64,000 nucleotides of DNA from Chenopodium formosanum (Eukaryota; Streptophyta; Magnoliopsida; Caryophyllales; Amaranthaceae), in the NCBI GenBank assembly GCA_024500155.1, contig CM044877.1:81452501-81516500 (forward strand). Reading direction: 5' to 3'. Of this stretch, positions 12,901 to 24,446 are shown piece after piece (positions within the stretch are counted from its first letter, which is position 1; the number at the start of each line of letters is the position of its first letter). A program made the position numbers and the translations under genes. The notes under the pieces are model-generated. The model saw only the letters and a list, made by a program, of their open reading frames with translations, did no database searches and was not told the origin of the DNA.

Positions 12901-13633
12901 CCATACATCGGTTAAGTACACCATCATTAGCCACAATATATACCCGGAAAACAAATTCACCCATTTTTGCAAACGTACTGCATACATATTCAAAGGAATG
13001 AAATAATGGAGTTAGTTAATCAAAGTTAGATGTCATATGATCAAGAATGAACAAACTAAAAGTGTCACAACATTCGAAACAATCTTAGAGAAAAAAATAT
13101 ATATAAAGACAAAAAGTATTGTTGGTAAGAGGGAGAAATTAAATAATAAAAAAGTACATAGTAGTATTTGTGAAAGTGGGGTTATTGAGAGAGAGAGATA
13201 TTATAAAATAATGGAGTATTTAATATGAAATGGAAGTAAAAGAGAAGGAGTGTTGTGATTAATATGAAATGGAGGGAGTATATAAATGACGTATAGAATA
13301 CTTTAGTAATCCGTTAAGACTTATAAGGTAATACTTGTATATTATATTCAAGCTTATTCATGACCTTTTCGAGCTTATCTTTAGATTTTTTCAATATTTA
13401 AGTATCGAGTGAATTGAGAGTTGATAGTCCTTCCTACGGTGGTTTTACCCTCTCAATATATTGGATGTGGAGAGACTCCTATCACCCACAAGCATGATGA
13501 AATGAGTAGTTCGATGCACAAGTTAATGTTTATGCCTTTGATATACCTAAATTTAAGTTATATGAAGAAGTATAAGATTAAAATTAACAAATTATTAGAT
13601 TTACTACATACTCAATATGCCAATATACTCCAT
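9980..13633 (-). CDS. NPF (NRT1/PTR family) transporter, copy A
   Basis: A major-facilitator transporter of the plant NPF family, whose members move nitrate, peptides or hormones across membranes, usually with protons. Four exons: 13612-13633 (22 nt), 12757-12977, 11285-11820 and 9980-10841, giving 546 residues. All junctions are GT-AG and in frame. Family signatures: YLTDVW and HAAAIINIW in the first helices, MSTPPILGK at the exon 2/3 joint, a long hydrophilic loop rich in Glu/Lys, and VPMTVFWLLFQFVLLG and the WFQTTLN...YYWVLA segment near the C terminus. The protein starts only about nine residues before LQKWVN and lacks the ExxER motif of typical NPF helix 1. This resembles the short NPF5.5-like branch, a guess from memory. 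The substrate is unknown. Copy B follows in tandem. Confidence 0.88.
11007..11229. mobile_element. Stowaway-type MITE in NPF-A intron 3
   Basis: About 223 bp with terminal inverted repeats (left CTTCATCCGTTTCATTTTAC, right CAAGTAAAATGGAATGGAG plus a few bases) and flanking TA dinucleotides at 11005-11006 and 11230-11231, as expected for Tc1/mariner-derived Stowaway elements. No coding capacity. Confidence 0.7.
12452..12729. mobile_element. Stowaway-type MITE in NPF-A intron 2
   Basis: Related over most of its length to the element at 26300-26547 in NPF-C: both share the ACTTGAC start, the CAATAACTT and AAGTTATATATTATGATAG stretches, CACAAAAGAC and the GTCAAGTAA...AAGAAC end. The left terminus here is eroded, so that boundary is approximate. 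Confidence 0.6.
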
Positions 13634-14910
13634 AGCTCCACTGTTTTGTACTCCTGCCAAGGTGGTTTGAGCTGAAGACAATAATCTAGCCTTTAAATTG
13701 CCCTTTCACCTAGATAAAACACACAATTATTTTGTAATTAATTGGCAAAAAGCCTAGAATAAAGCAAAATCACCAAATATCAAATTTACATTTTTAAAAA
13801 AAAGAAGTGAAATTTAGTTATAGAATATATAGTTAGAACAAGATGCTAAAAAAAGAAGAATATGATCATAGCGAAAATGAAAAAAGAAAAGAGGCAAATT
13901 AAAGAAGATGATAATAAGCTGAAAACTAATTAGTATTTACCTATATTGGTTGATTGGTGTACAGAAAATTTAGCAAAGGAGGGTATTATATACAAGTATA
14001 TAGGATCCTTAAATCAGTCAGCAAATAATTTCTCCTAAGAAACATATATGTATAGAATAAGGAGGCTGCTAAGCAACCTTATCTTAATAAAATAACTACT
14101 TGCAATGCAAGTAGCTTTAATGAAAGTTTTATTAACTATTATAGATTATATATTATTGCTAATGTAATAATTATAATCATCTTACGTGAGTTGCCAGTTA
14201 GCCACCTTATTACTACAACGAAAAAGAAACAAACATATATATATTGACCCAACTTGTCCAACCTTTATGGTCATTTTATACCCAAAACATTGTTGTTGTA
14301 ACTTGTAACAATAATAACATGTGCCAAATTCGTACGTTCGTACCAACCTTTATTCTTTTTTTTTTTTTGGGTAGACTTCATTATAGTCTTTCAATAAATA
14401 AGTTAAAATAAAATATAATAACATAAATTTGATGGGCCGTTCTTTCAAGTGTTTTACAACTAGAATGGGCTTGGCTAAAGGGACTTGTATACGTTATGCT
14501 CTTAGTATTGAGTCTAATTTAATTTTCCGATATACTAGCTCCGATTTTTATTAGTTGCAACATTAAAACATTTTATGTTTCACGAATAATACTTTAAAGT
14601 TGCAACTAAATAATAAAAAATCGAAGGTAGTAACATTTTCTGACAAAGGATTATAATTACACAACTATTATAGATGATTAATATCCTTTTATCAAGTGAT
14701 ATTTTAATTTATAAATCGTTAAGACAATGTGATCGCAAACTTATTATTTCAAATAGATCAAATAGGTTGTATAAAAATTCAAATTGGGAAGGGGGATTGA
14801 TGAGTTATAACATCCTTAGAGAAGATCGATAAGTTAAAACACTAACACAACAATAAATTAAACAGCATTAAGGAATGTAAATCGATCATATGCATAATGC
14901 AACAAGTCAA
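13634..14910. other. Intergenic region between NPF-A and NPF-B
   Basis: It contains the NPF-A promoter (just right of 13633) and the 3' flank of NPF-B. It is AT-rich with no supported reading frame. I see no matched inverted-repeat element in it. Confidence 0.5.
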
Positions 14911-17457
14911 TCAAAAATCATCATCCATGAAGTTGAATGCTCCTTGCACCATCTGCTCTAATCTGGATTCCCTATATCGATACAAGCAAGCCACCACAAT
15001 ATAGACAACAAGATTAACCGCGGCTAGTGTAGCCAACACCCAATAATAGTTGTCTAATCGGCTTGTGTTCAATGTACTTTGAAACCAATTTGTTCCTGTT
15101 TTTGCCTCACTAATCATCCCAACAATGTAAACAGAAACAACACTTCCCATGACCCCAAGTCCGAAGAACCCCCTAGCGAAAAGATTGAAGTACTTAATCA
15201 TGGAGCTAGGAGCTTGATCCACGGAAAAGCTATAAGCACATAACCTTTGAATACCATCGAGACCACCAAGTAACGCGAATTGAGGCAATAGCCAAAATAT
15301 AGTCATAGGTACTCTTTCGTCTGGCTTGTCAATTAGGCCATGATTCTTGACAACTCCGAGCCTTCTTGTCTCAACCTTTGCTGCCGCGATGCAAGAAAGT
15401 GTAGCGTACATCATTGCAACTACTATTCCAATCCTAGGTGCATAACGGCCACTTAAAGCAAATGTGCCAAGGAAGCTAGTGGTGAAGCTTCTTCGAAATT
15501 GGTCATAAAACCATAAGAAGAGTATAAGAGGGGCTTTTGCTTTCCCTACTCTAGGATCCAAGCGTTTCGCTTGCTCGAGAAAGTAGGTAGCTCCTAAGGA
15601 TGATACAATGCCACAAACAATGAAGGTCATCCAAATTGGAATTGTGCGTATAAATGTCTTGGTTTCCTCTACTTCTGTTACTTTGCAAAGGCTCCATCTT
15701 TTTTGTTCTTGTTGCTCTAATGATGACTCTGCTTTGATTATAGCTGCCTTATCGAGACCACTGCAATGTGTAACAAAAAACAACACTAGTTAATAAAATT
15801 AATATTCTCTCTTGATCACCTAGACCATTTTATGAACCCTAGTGCTCTAAAAATATATATATACCACTTAAATTTACGACAAAATGAGGGGAAATTAGTG
15901 GTTTTGGACTATACTCCAACTAAAAACATGAGTAAAACAAATAATTTCACTTATATATTTTGTATCTTATAAGAGTACGATTAACTCTTCCACCATACAA
16001 CCAGGTGTACCTTGATAAATATAGCATGTGATTGTACACGGTAAATTGAGCAAAATAATTTTTGTAAATTAGTTTTTAGATACATAGTATTACAATAGCT
16101 CCATGAAATTAAATGTTTCTTAGATTTTAAGTCAACTTATGAAAAAAACAATTGTAAGGAACTTAAAAGAAACAGAATTAGTAATAGAAGCAATAATATA
16201 ATTGATTAAGCAGGGGAGTTTATTTACCTAAGGCTCTTCGAATGGGGCAATAATTCTTGATTAGGGTCAGGTTTTTCATATAGCTCGTTCGCATCATGAG
16301 GCCTTCGACAGAAACTCTTGGAGGAAGCAGCAAAAAGAACCCGAAAAATTGTAGTAAGGGGGCTCCCTTGTGGCCTCAAAGCAGGGTTATTATCATTGCA
16401 CCCTTTTGTAACCCTCAAAATCAAGCAAGCAAGAAAAGAAAGCACACCAAGTATGGCACATATCCCAAATAAGATAGCCCATGGCTTGACAAAAGCGGCT
16501 ACAAGGAGCGCGACTAGAGCAACCAAGTGAGTGCGACATCCCACAATACAACACACACATTCACAATCACAACTGTCATCGATCACCTCTAAATGTTCCC
16601 GTGAATAGGGTGCATAGCTAGCAGTATGAGCCGCGATTCCCACTGCAGTAAAGGCCAGCCCCGCGTATAAGAGTTGTTTCTGCTGCTCACCGATGCATTC
16701 AGGCTTGTATTGGGTGCAATTTCCGTTTGACTTGCCCAACACAGGTGGTGTTGACATCCATATTAGACCAAGTCCCTACAATTATTTACCAATAATGTTG
16801 ATTACAAGACATGTTACTTAAGTTGACCTTAGCTTATGTATAAAAAAAATACTTCATATATAGATGAATAAAATAAAATCAAGTTTCTATTGTTGATTAT
16901 GCCCCATGTTATGCGCATAATCATTAAAATGTTATGCATAACAGTCATATTTCAAATGACCAATGTAAAATGTTTAGAATATTACAGTAATTTTCTTCCT
17001 CAAAATAATTTGTATCGTCTATGTTTAAAGAAATATATGATTAAATTACTTACAATCATGGAGGAAAGGCTGCTAAAGAGGACGACGAAAAAGTTTCCAA
17101 GGAAAGAATCAGCAAGATGAGCGAAGACAATGGGCAAAACTTTGCTCAACCCCATCCATATATTAATAATCGCGGCCGCATGAATTAATTCAAGCTCCCA
17201 TACATCGGTTAAGTATACCATCATTAGCCACAGTATATAGCCCGCAAACATATTGACCCATTTTTGCAATTGTACTGCATTTTTCAAACGAAATAAAATC
17301 TAGTTAACTTACACCTCTGGTTAAACATGATATATAAGAATTAAGAACCATATATATGTAATGTATTACATAACAAACATAAATATATGTTACGGACAAT
17401 TAATATATATATAAGACATCAAAGATACATACTCAAGTTGTTGATATACTCCGCCAT
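14911..17457 (-). CDS. NPF (NRT1/PTR family) transporter, copy B
   Basis: Close paralogue of copy A in direct tandem. Exons 17433-17457 (25 nt: eight codons plus one base), 17054-17274, 16228-16775 and 14911-15760 give 547 residues. Intron positions and phases match copy A. Seen: YLTDVWELELIHAAAIINIW, MSTPPVLGKSNGNCTQYKPE, the DKPDERVPMTIFWLLPQFAL segment, and a hydrophobic C-terminal helix pair. A cysteine-rich loop (about residues 128-136, SCDCECVCC) is specific to this copy. Like copy A, it has a very short N terminus without ExxER. Predicted integral membrane protein with about 11-12 helices; the substrate cannot be inferred. The high similarity to copy A, including intron ends, points to a fairly recent duplication. 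Confidence 0.9.
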
Positions 17458-18778
17458 AGCACTTGGCTTCTTTATCTGGTACGTTGAAATTGATCAATAT
17501 TATCAGAATCTAATGTACATTGAAATCGATAATTGGATTGTCTTTAGAAGAAGATGAGCAAGCTAGCTCGAGCACGTCAGGTACTACCCTATGGCTGAAA
17601 AGACGATCAAGTAACGGAATGTGTTAGAGGACCAAAATGTGTTGGGTTGAGTGGTTGACTAATCACAAATGCTGAAAGTCTCTAATATATATTGGTTGTA
17701 CTCGTACATGAAACTAGTTTATAGTTTTATATATATGTATATCCTTCTGCATAAGTTCCAGGTTGTATTCGTTTGTTGGTTGTACTTATATTAATGAGCA
17801 AAAAATGCTTTAAAGTCATGGGGCAACTAATTGACCCATTATTGTTTCTTTCTCCGTTTCTTAGATACATCACTTTCTATAAATGAAAATTTTATTTTAA
17901 ATGCACTCTCTCTCTATTATATCACATTGGTCCTTTTTATTTTTTCTTTTTATCTCTCGTACTGTAAAAATTACTTAGGCGGTATACCATATCAATCAAA
18001 AGTGATACATCTAAAAAACGGTAAAAGTACTTGTAATCATGAGTAATCTATTCGTGGGCCTAAAGATTTAATTTGTACCACTCCTAATCACAAGGAACAT
18101 GGAGTAGCTAGTGCCTTTGTGGATTTTATTAACCTCTATAAATTGAACATTTTAATTCATTACAAAATGTCTTACTTTGTCACTCCAAAATGGAATTTGT
18201 ATATGTATGTCTCAAGTGGAAGAATTGTAGAAAACATTATTTTATCTCCAATTCTCCACGTTCTTAAGTCAGTTACTTCAATTCCAAATTATATTCCTTA
18301 CATATCTCAAATTAATGTATTCAATATATTAGTTGAATCTTCTTTACCTTGGTCACCAAGAGGGCTCATTATTGCCCAATTGGGCTCAAAAGGCCAAAAT
18401 AAGCCAATTACTCTACAAAGGACCCATTATTGCCCACTCATATGCCAATATGCCACAATATATACCCTCTTTTTTTTTTTGGGGGGGGGGGGGGGTGTGT
18501 GTGCAAGGTCAAAGAAGTCACATTCTTATCATCTTAAAAGATAACTCACTGCTCTCTTTCCCCTAAATGCACTCAAATAGTCAAATTATACATTAGTTGC
18601 TCTTTTGGGGGAGGGGGGGGGGGGGGGAGGTAAAAGAGGTCAGAGGCTCCGCACCAAGGTATAGCCCCCGGCTCGAGATTCATTTTGCAGGTTCACATGA
18701 GACCCAAATCCGAGGCCCACAGACAGCCCATCAAGTCTAGATTGTCAATTTTTTGTGGAAACAATGTCAAATTAAACA
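17458..18778. other. NPF-B 5' flank and intergenic DNA with G-runs
   Basis: It contains the NPF-B promoter. A probable Stowaway-like inverted-repeat pair (TCCGTTTCTTAGATACATCAC near 17853; GTGATACATCTAAAAAACGG near 18002) suggests a small element at about 17846-18025. G homopolymer tracts lie at about 18480-18495 and 18608-18627. A 141-codon open frame at 18119-18544 has no recognisable domain and runs through the G tract; I do not call it a gene. Confidence 0.45.
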
Positions 18779-18786
18779 CTTTCAAC

Positions 18787-20151
18787 TAGAGCTGTCAAAA
18801 GTTGATCCGATCCGAATACCGACTCAAACCTGATTATTAACTGACCCATCTGAACCCGAAAAAATGGTGACCCAAACCCGACCAGACCCAACTTGAAACC
18901 AACCCTAGACCCGAGTTGACCCGAGTATGTGAGACCCGAACATGAACTGACCTGGAGATGACTCAACCCGAATGTAACCCGTAAATTATTGACCTGAACC
19001 GAACCCGACTTGAACCGAAATTGACCCAAACCCGTTTTAACCCGTCAAAACTAGAATTTAACCCGACTTGTTACTAACTAGACCTGAATTCAACCCGACT
19101 CGTTCCTAACCCGACCCGAATTTAACCCAACCTGTTACTAACCCGACCCGAAATCAACCCGACTTATTATTGACCTGACCCAAATTCAACCCGACTTGTT
19201 ATTGAACCGACCCGAATTTTACCAAACCTATTACTAACCCGACCCAAAATTTCAACCCAATTTGTTAATAACCTGACTTGAAATCAACACGACTTGTTAT
19301 TGACCCGACCTAAATTCAACCCAAATTGTTCTTGACCCAATTTCAAATCACCTTAAATGCAATTTAGACCACCTTATTATTGTTGATCAAAGCATTTTGT
19401 CTAGGGAGACCAAGTCGGTCCAGTCCAGCAAAAGAAAGGACCATCATCCTCAAATTTAAGAGTTAAATATATATAGTATATATTTGTTGTATGGTCAAAT
19501 GAGATAATTATCTTCCTAAATTATAAAGTATAGTTACCTAGTATATTGCCATATATATTATAGTCAAAGGAAATAATTAGCTTGATAAAAATGATAATTA
19601 TCTATTTATAGTTAATTGAACCCGAATATGACCTGACTTGAAAATGACCTGGCCTGATTGTAACCTGCAAATTATTGACTTGAACATAACCCGACTTGAT
19701 TCCGAGAATGACCCGACTTGAAAATGACCCAACCTGATTATAACCAGCAAATTATTGACTTGAACCGAACCCGAGAATGACCCGACTTGATTATGACCCG
19801 CAAATTATTGACTTGAAGCGAACCCGACTCAAACCCGAGAATGACCCGACCTGATTCTAACTCGCGAATTATTGACTTGAGCCGAACCCGAGAATTACCC
19901 TAACCCGTTTTAACTTGTGAAAAACCCGAATTAAATCCGACCTATTGTTCACCCGACCCGAATGTAACCCGACCTGTTATTAACCCGACTTAAACCCGAC
20001 CCAAACCCGATAAGAAGTATGACCCGACGTGACCCGATTCAAGCATGACCCGCATAGGTTATGGAATTAAACCGGATTGACCTGACCCGAGTTGGCCCGA
20101 CCCACTCTTACCGACCCAAACCCGACTTGTTTACCCAAATTAACAGCTCTA
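18787..20151. mobile_element. Inner complete copy of the ACCCGA element
   Basis: It runs from TAGAGCTGTCAA to TTAACAGCTCTA (20140-20151, one mismatch to the outer end). Two degenerate ACCCGA/ACCTGA arrays (about 18800-19340 and 19612-20135) flank an AT-rich spacer of about 270 bp. The bases after 20151 do not repeat the target duplication. Confidence 0.75.
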
Positions 20152-22000
20152 CCTAAAACCTCCAAAATTTCTTAAAAAGCGTGGATATTAGCCTTCAATT
20201 TTGGAATTTTTTGACTTTTTTCACCTGGAAATAAAAATTGCCGAAATGTTTAGTTTGTTTACCACGGTCCCTAATACCCTCTGGGAGTAAAATTGGGTGG
20301 GTGGAACCATCCAATTTGCCTTTAAACGACCAATTTACCGATTTACAACTTGCACCGATTTCAAGAATTCAAGCCTACCACGAACATTTATGACAACATA
20401 TAATGATCATATATTGTTCCAAACGGCATTATATGACTCCGAGATATGTCCCCTAAAATCTCAAGCCTTTTCGATACCGGACCCCGAAACCTCCAAAATT
20501 TCTCAAAAAGCGTGGATATTAGCCTTCAATTTTGGAATTTTTTGACTTTTTTTGCCGAGATATAAAAATTGCCAAAATGTTTACCATGGTCCCTAATACC
20601 CTCTGTGAGTCAAATTGGGTGGGTGGAACCATCCAATTTGCCTTTAAACGACCAATTTACCGATTTACAACTTGCACCAATTTCAGTAATTCAAGCCTAC
20701 CACGAACATTTATGACAACATATAATGATCATATATTGTTCCAAACGACATTATATGACTCCGAGATATATCCCTAAAATCTCAAGCCTTTTCGATACCG
20801 GACCCCGAAACCTCCAAAATTTCTCAAAAAGCATGGATATTAACCTTCAATTTTGGAATTTTTTGACTTTTTTTTGCCCAGAAATAAAAATTGTCGAAAT
20901 GTTTACCATGGTCCCTAATACCCTCTGTGAGTCAAATTGGGTGGGGGTGGAACCATCCAATTTGTCTTTAAAAGGCCAATTTACCGTTTTACAACTTGCA
21001 CCGATTTCATTAATTCAAGCCTACCACGAACATTTATGACAACATATAATGTTCATATATGGTTCCAAACAGAATTATTTGACCCCGGGATGTATCTCCT
21101 AAAATCTCAAACCTTTTCGACACCGGGCCAGAAACCTCTAAAATTTCTCATAAAGCGTGGATATTAGCCTTCAATTTTGGAATTTTTTGACATTTTTAAG
21201 CCCGAAAATAAAATATGCCAAAATGTTTACCATGGTCCCTAATACCCTTCGAGATTCCAATTGGGTGGGTGGAATCATCCAATCTGCCTTTAAACGGTCA
21301 ATTTACCGGTTTACAACTTGCACTGATTTCATTAACTCAAGCCTACAACGAACATTTATGACAACATATAATGATCAAATATGGTTCCAAACGGCATTAT
21401 ATGACCCTAAGATGTATCCCTAAAATATTAATACTTCTACACCGGGCCTAGAAGCCTCCAAAATTTATCAAAAAGCATGGATATATATTAGCCTTCAATT
21501 TTGAAATTTTTTGATTTTTTTTCGCCCGCAAATAAAAATTGCCAAAATGTTTACCATGGTCCCTAATATCCTCCGGGAGTCCAATTGGGTGGGTGGAACC
21601 ATCCAATTTTCCTTTAAACTACCGATTTACCAGTTTACAACTTGCAACGATTTTATTAATTCAAGCCTACCACGAACATTTGTGACAACAAATAACGATC
21701 ATATATGGTTCCAAACGGCATTATATGACCCCGAGATGTATCCCATAAAATTTTAAGACTTTTCGACACCGGACTCCGAAACCTCCAAAATTTCTCAAAA
21801 AGCGTGGATATTAGCCTTTAATTTTGGAATTTTTTGACTTTTTTTCGCTTGGAAATAAAAATTGCCGAAATATTTACCATGGTCGCTAATACCCTCCGGG
21901 AGTCCAATTGATTGTGTGGAACCATTCAATTTGCTTTTAAACGGTCAATTTACCGTTTTTCAACTTGCACAGATTTACCGGTTTACAACGACCAATTTAA
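20152..22000. repeat. Tandem array of ~324-bp monomers
   Basis: About 5.7 units. The landmark AGCCTTCAATTTTGG recurs near 20191, 20523, 20843, 21167, 21491 and 21813, a spacing of 320-332 bp. Other fixed points are CATGGTCCCTAATACCCTC, TTGGGTGGGTGGAACCATCC and ACAACATATAATGATCATAT. The reading frames in the array repeat with the period and show no protein-like constraint, so it is a satellite and not a gene family. Related units lie at 51426-52140. Confidence 0.9.
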
Positions 22001-22011
22001 TTAACATGCAC

Positions 22012-22885
22012 CGAACCCGACTTGAACCGAAATTGACCCAAACCCTTTTTAACCTGTCACAACCCGAATTTTACCCGACTTGTTACTAACCTGACCTGAA
22101 TTCAACCCGACCTGTTCCTAACCCGACCCGAAATCAACCCGACTTGTTATTGATCTTACCCAAATTCACCCTGACTTGTTATTGACCCGGCCCGAATTTT
22201 ACCATACCTATTACTTACCCAACCCAAAAATTCAACCCGATCTGTTACTAACCCGACTCGAAATTAACACGACTTGTTATTTACCTGACCTAAATTCAAC
22301 CCAAATTGTTCCTGACCCGATTTCAAATCACCTTAAATGCAATTTAGACCACCTTATTATTGTTGATCAAAGCATTTTTTATTGGGAGACCAAGTCAGTG
22401 CAGGCCAGCAAAAGAAAGGAGCATCATCCTAAAATTTAAGAGTTAAATATGATATATATTTGTTGTATGGTCAAAGGAGATAATTATCTTCTTAAATTAT
22501 AGACTATAGTTCCCTAGTATATTGCCATATATATTATAGTCAAAGGAAATAATTAGGTTAATTGATAAAAATGATAATTATCTATTTATAGTTAGTTGAA
22601 CCCGAATATGACCTGACTTGGAAATGAACCGACCTGATTGTAACCTGCAAATTATTGACTTGAACATAACCCGACTTGAATCCGAGAATGTAACCTGACC
22701 TGTTATTATCCCGATCTAAACCCGACCCAAACATGATAAGAAGTATGGCCCGACGTGACCCGACTCAAGCATGACCCAACTCAAACCCGACCCGCAAATA
22801 AGTTATGGAATTAATCTGAATTGACCCGACCTGAGTTGACCCGACTCACTCTTATCCGACCCATTTACCCGAATTGACAGCTCTA
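22012..22885. mobile_element. Left-truncated second copy of the ACCCGA element
   Basis: It starts inside the first ACCCGA array, at the equivalent of about 18997 in copy 1, and runs through the shared AT-rich spacer (both copies have AATTTAGACCACCTTATTAT) to the outer right terminus. Its second array is shorter than that of copy 1 (about 280 against 530 bp). Confidence 0.75.
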
Positions 22886-22893
22886 CTTTCAAC

Positions 22894-24446
22894 AATTGTC
22901 TAGAACATTCACACATGTTAGGTAGGCCAACTCATATGACCCCTAAAAAAACTATCCTAACTTTTTTTTTTTTACAATTGAAAATAGATTAAGTTTCTTT
23001 TGTTTTGATAGGAAACATTTTTCATGAAACTTAAAAAAAAAAAAAAAAAAAAAAATATACGTAGTATATTCATTGGAAATTAACATGATTGAGAGGGTTT
23101 CCCTTTGCTATTGTTTGATAATAGGAAAGTTTACAGAGAAGACGAAATATGGAAGTAAAAGGGAGGGGAAGAATAGAGGAGAGAAAATAGAGAAGTAGCT
23201 TAGTGAAGATCAAAGAGGAAGTGATGTGACATGCCTTTTTAACAAAACGAAAATGATTTCCTTCTCTAAAAACTAACTTTTCACATGTTGAAAATTATCT
23301 TACCATTTAACAAAACAAAACAAAGGACAATGGAAAATGAAGGAAAATAATTCTCCATGAAATTGTTTACTACCAAAATAAACAGAGCCATCTAATAAAA
23401 AGATCGAGTAACTTTCAAAATCGACTTATAAAGTGATAAAATTTTCACCCAATTTCTATAATAAGATAATATGTACAGCAATTTCATTTACATATGGATT
23501 GTTCACGGGATTTCAAAAAGATTTTAATATAATTAAAGCCTAGCCTAGTTCAATTCGATTCCTTAATTGTTGCAAATCTTCTTCCCTATGTCATTTCATT
23601 TGCATTATTATGGCCTTAGATCGCTTAGCAGAAGAACGCCTCTAAGACGATCTATAAAGCCTATTATAACAGTTCTAAGGCTTTTTTGTCGTAAATGGCT
23701 CTAGTAGATGATTGAATAAGACGATGATGCAAACCTCCTACGGAGTATGTGAAATTAACTTGTTCCAATTCCATGTCGGCATCTCCTTCTAGAAAGATGT
23801 AGCTTATTCCAATTACAAAGTCAACACTCTAGAATGCCAATTGAAAGAGTGTCCTTCGTCCAATAATAAAAGGATCAAATTAAAAGGACAAGTTCGTGAT
23901 TGGATAGTTTGCAACTTAGCAAAAAAGAAAAGAAAAAAAAAATTCCAAGTTGTATTTGAATAGTCAAAAGTCAAAACAGTGCTGTAATTGCTGAATTGAC
24001 GACGACTTCGAACGGCTAACAAGCTGCAAGTCAACCTGAAGGTGAACTATGCACTGCATATGAACATGGCTATAATTGCATGAAACACGATATATATACG
24101 AAGTATATAGTTTGTACGTCGAAAAAATAAAATAAAATAAATAAATAAAAGCTACTTAGTACTATATAAGTAAAATTTTAATTTTATACTTAGTATGTAC
24201 TTCCCTAGAAAACCTTGTTCGTTAAATAATGTTGTATTGTGCATTATATCAACCGTGTCTAGTCTAGATACAGTTATAAAGTATGCCACTATCTCAATTT
24301 TCTTTAATTTTTATGCTTTCTTTGTAATTAAGTTTTTGTAGCAATTCGATATATCTTCCAAGTTTTTTTTTAATTATGCTTGATGTGCATATCATAATGT
24401 TGCATTTTTTTCAGTAGAAATCGATAAACGTTGATATTACAAATAC
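22894..24446. other. NPF-C 5' flank and intergenic DNA
   Basis: No supported gene. Poly-A and poly-T tracts lie near 22970 and 23034. The NPF-C promoter should lie just left of 24447; a TATATATA run at about 24090-24100 is rather far from the start codon. An unpaired Stowaway-type end lies in intron 1, near 24530. Confidence 0.4.

Larger units (their letters stand above)
18787..22885. mobile_element. Composite hAT-like element carrying ACCCGA arrays and a 324-bp satellite block
   Basis: A 4,099-bp unit bounded by a perfect 12-bp inverted repeat (TAGAGCTGTCAA at 18787; TTGACAGCTCTA ending at 22885) and a perfect 8-bp target duplication CTTTCAAC (18779-18786; 22886-22893). These are hAT-like features: YARNG-type terminus and 8-bp duplication. 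The inside is in three parts: a whole element copy (18787-20151) ending in the same terminus with one mismatch; a tandem block of about 324-bp monomers (20152 to about 22000); and a second, left-truncated element copy (about 22012-22885). The outer ends, not the inner one, match the target duplication, so the whole composite seems to have moved as one. No transposase frame is present. Confidence 0.8.

Noticed and set aside
18119..18544. 141-codon plus-strand frame
   Set aside because: No domain, low-complexity end through a G homopolymer, no splice or promoter context to support it.
18800..20135. Possible interstitial telomere repeats (ACCCGAA-like units)
   Set aside because: Plant telomere repeat is CCCTAAA. 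The units here are ACCCGA/ACCTGA of irregular spacing and lie inside a transposon-like frame.
20297..21756. Family of small plus-strand reading frames with similar proteins
   Set aside because: They recur with the 324-bp satellite period and shift frame between copies; a repeat artefact.
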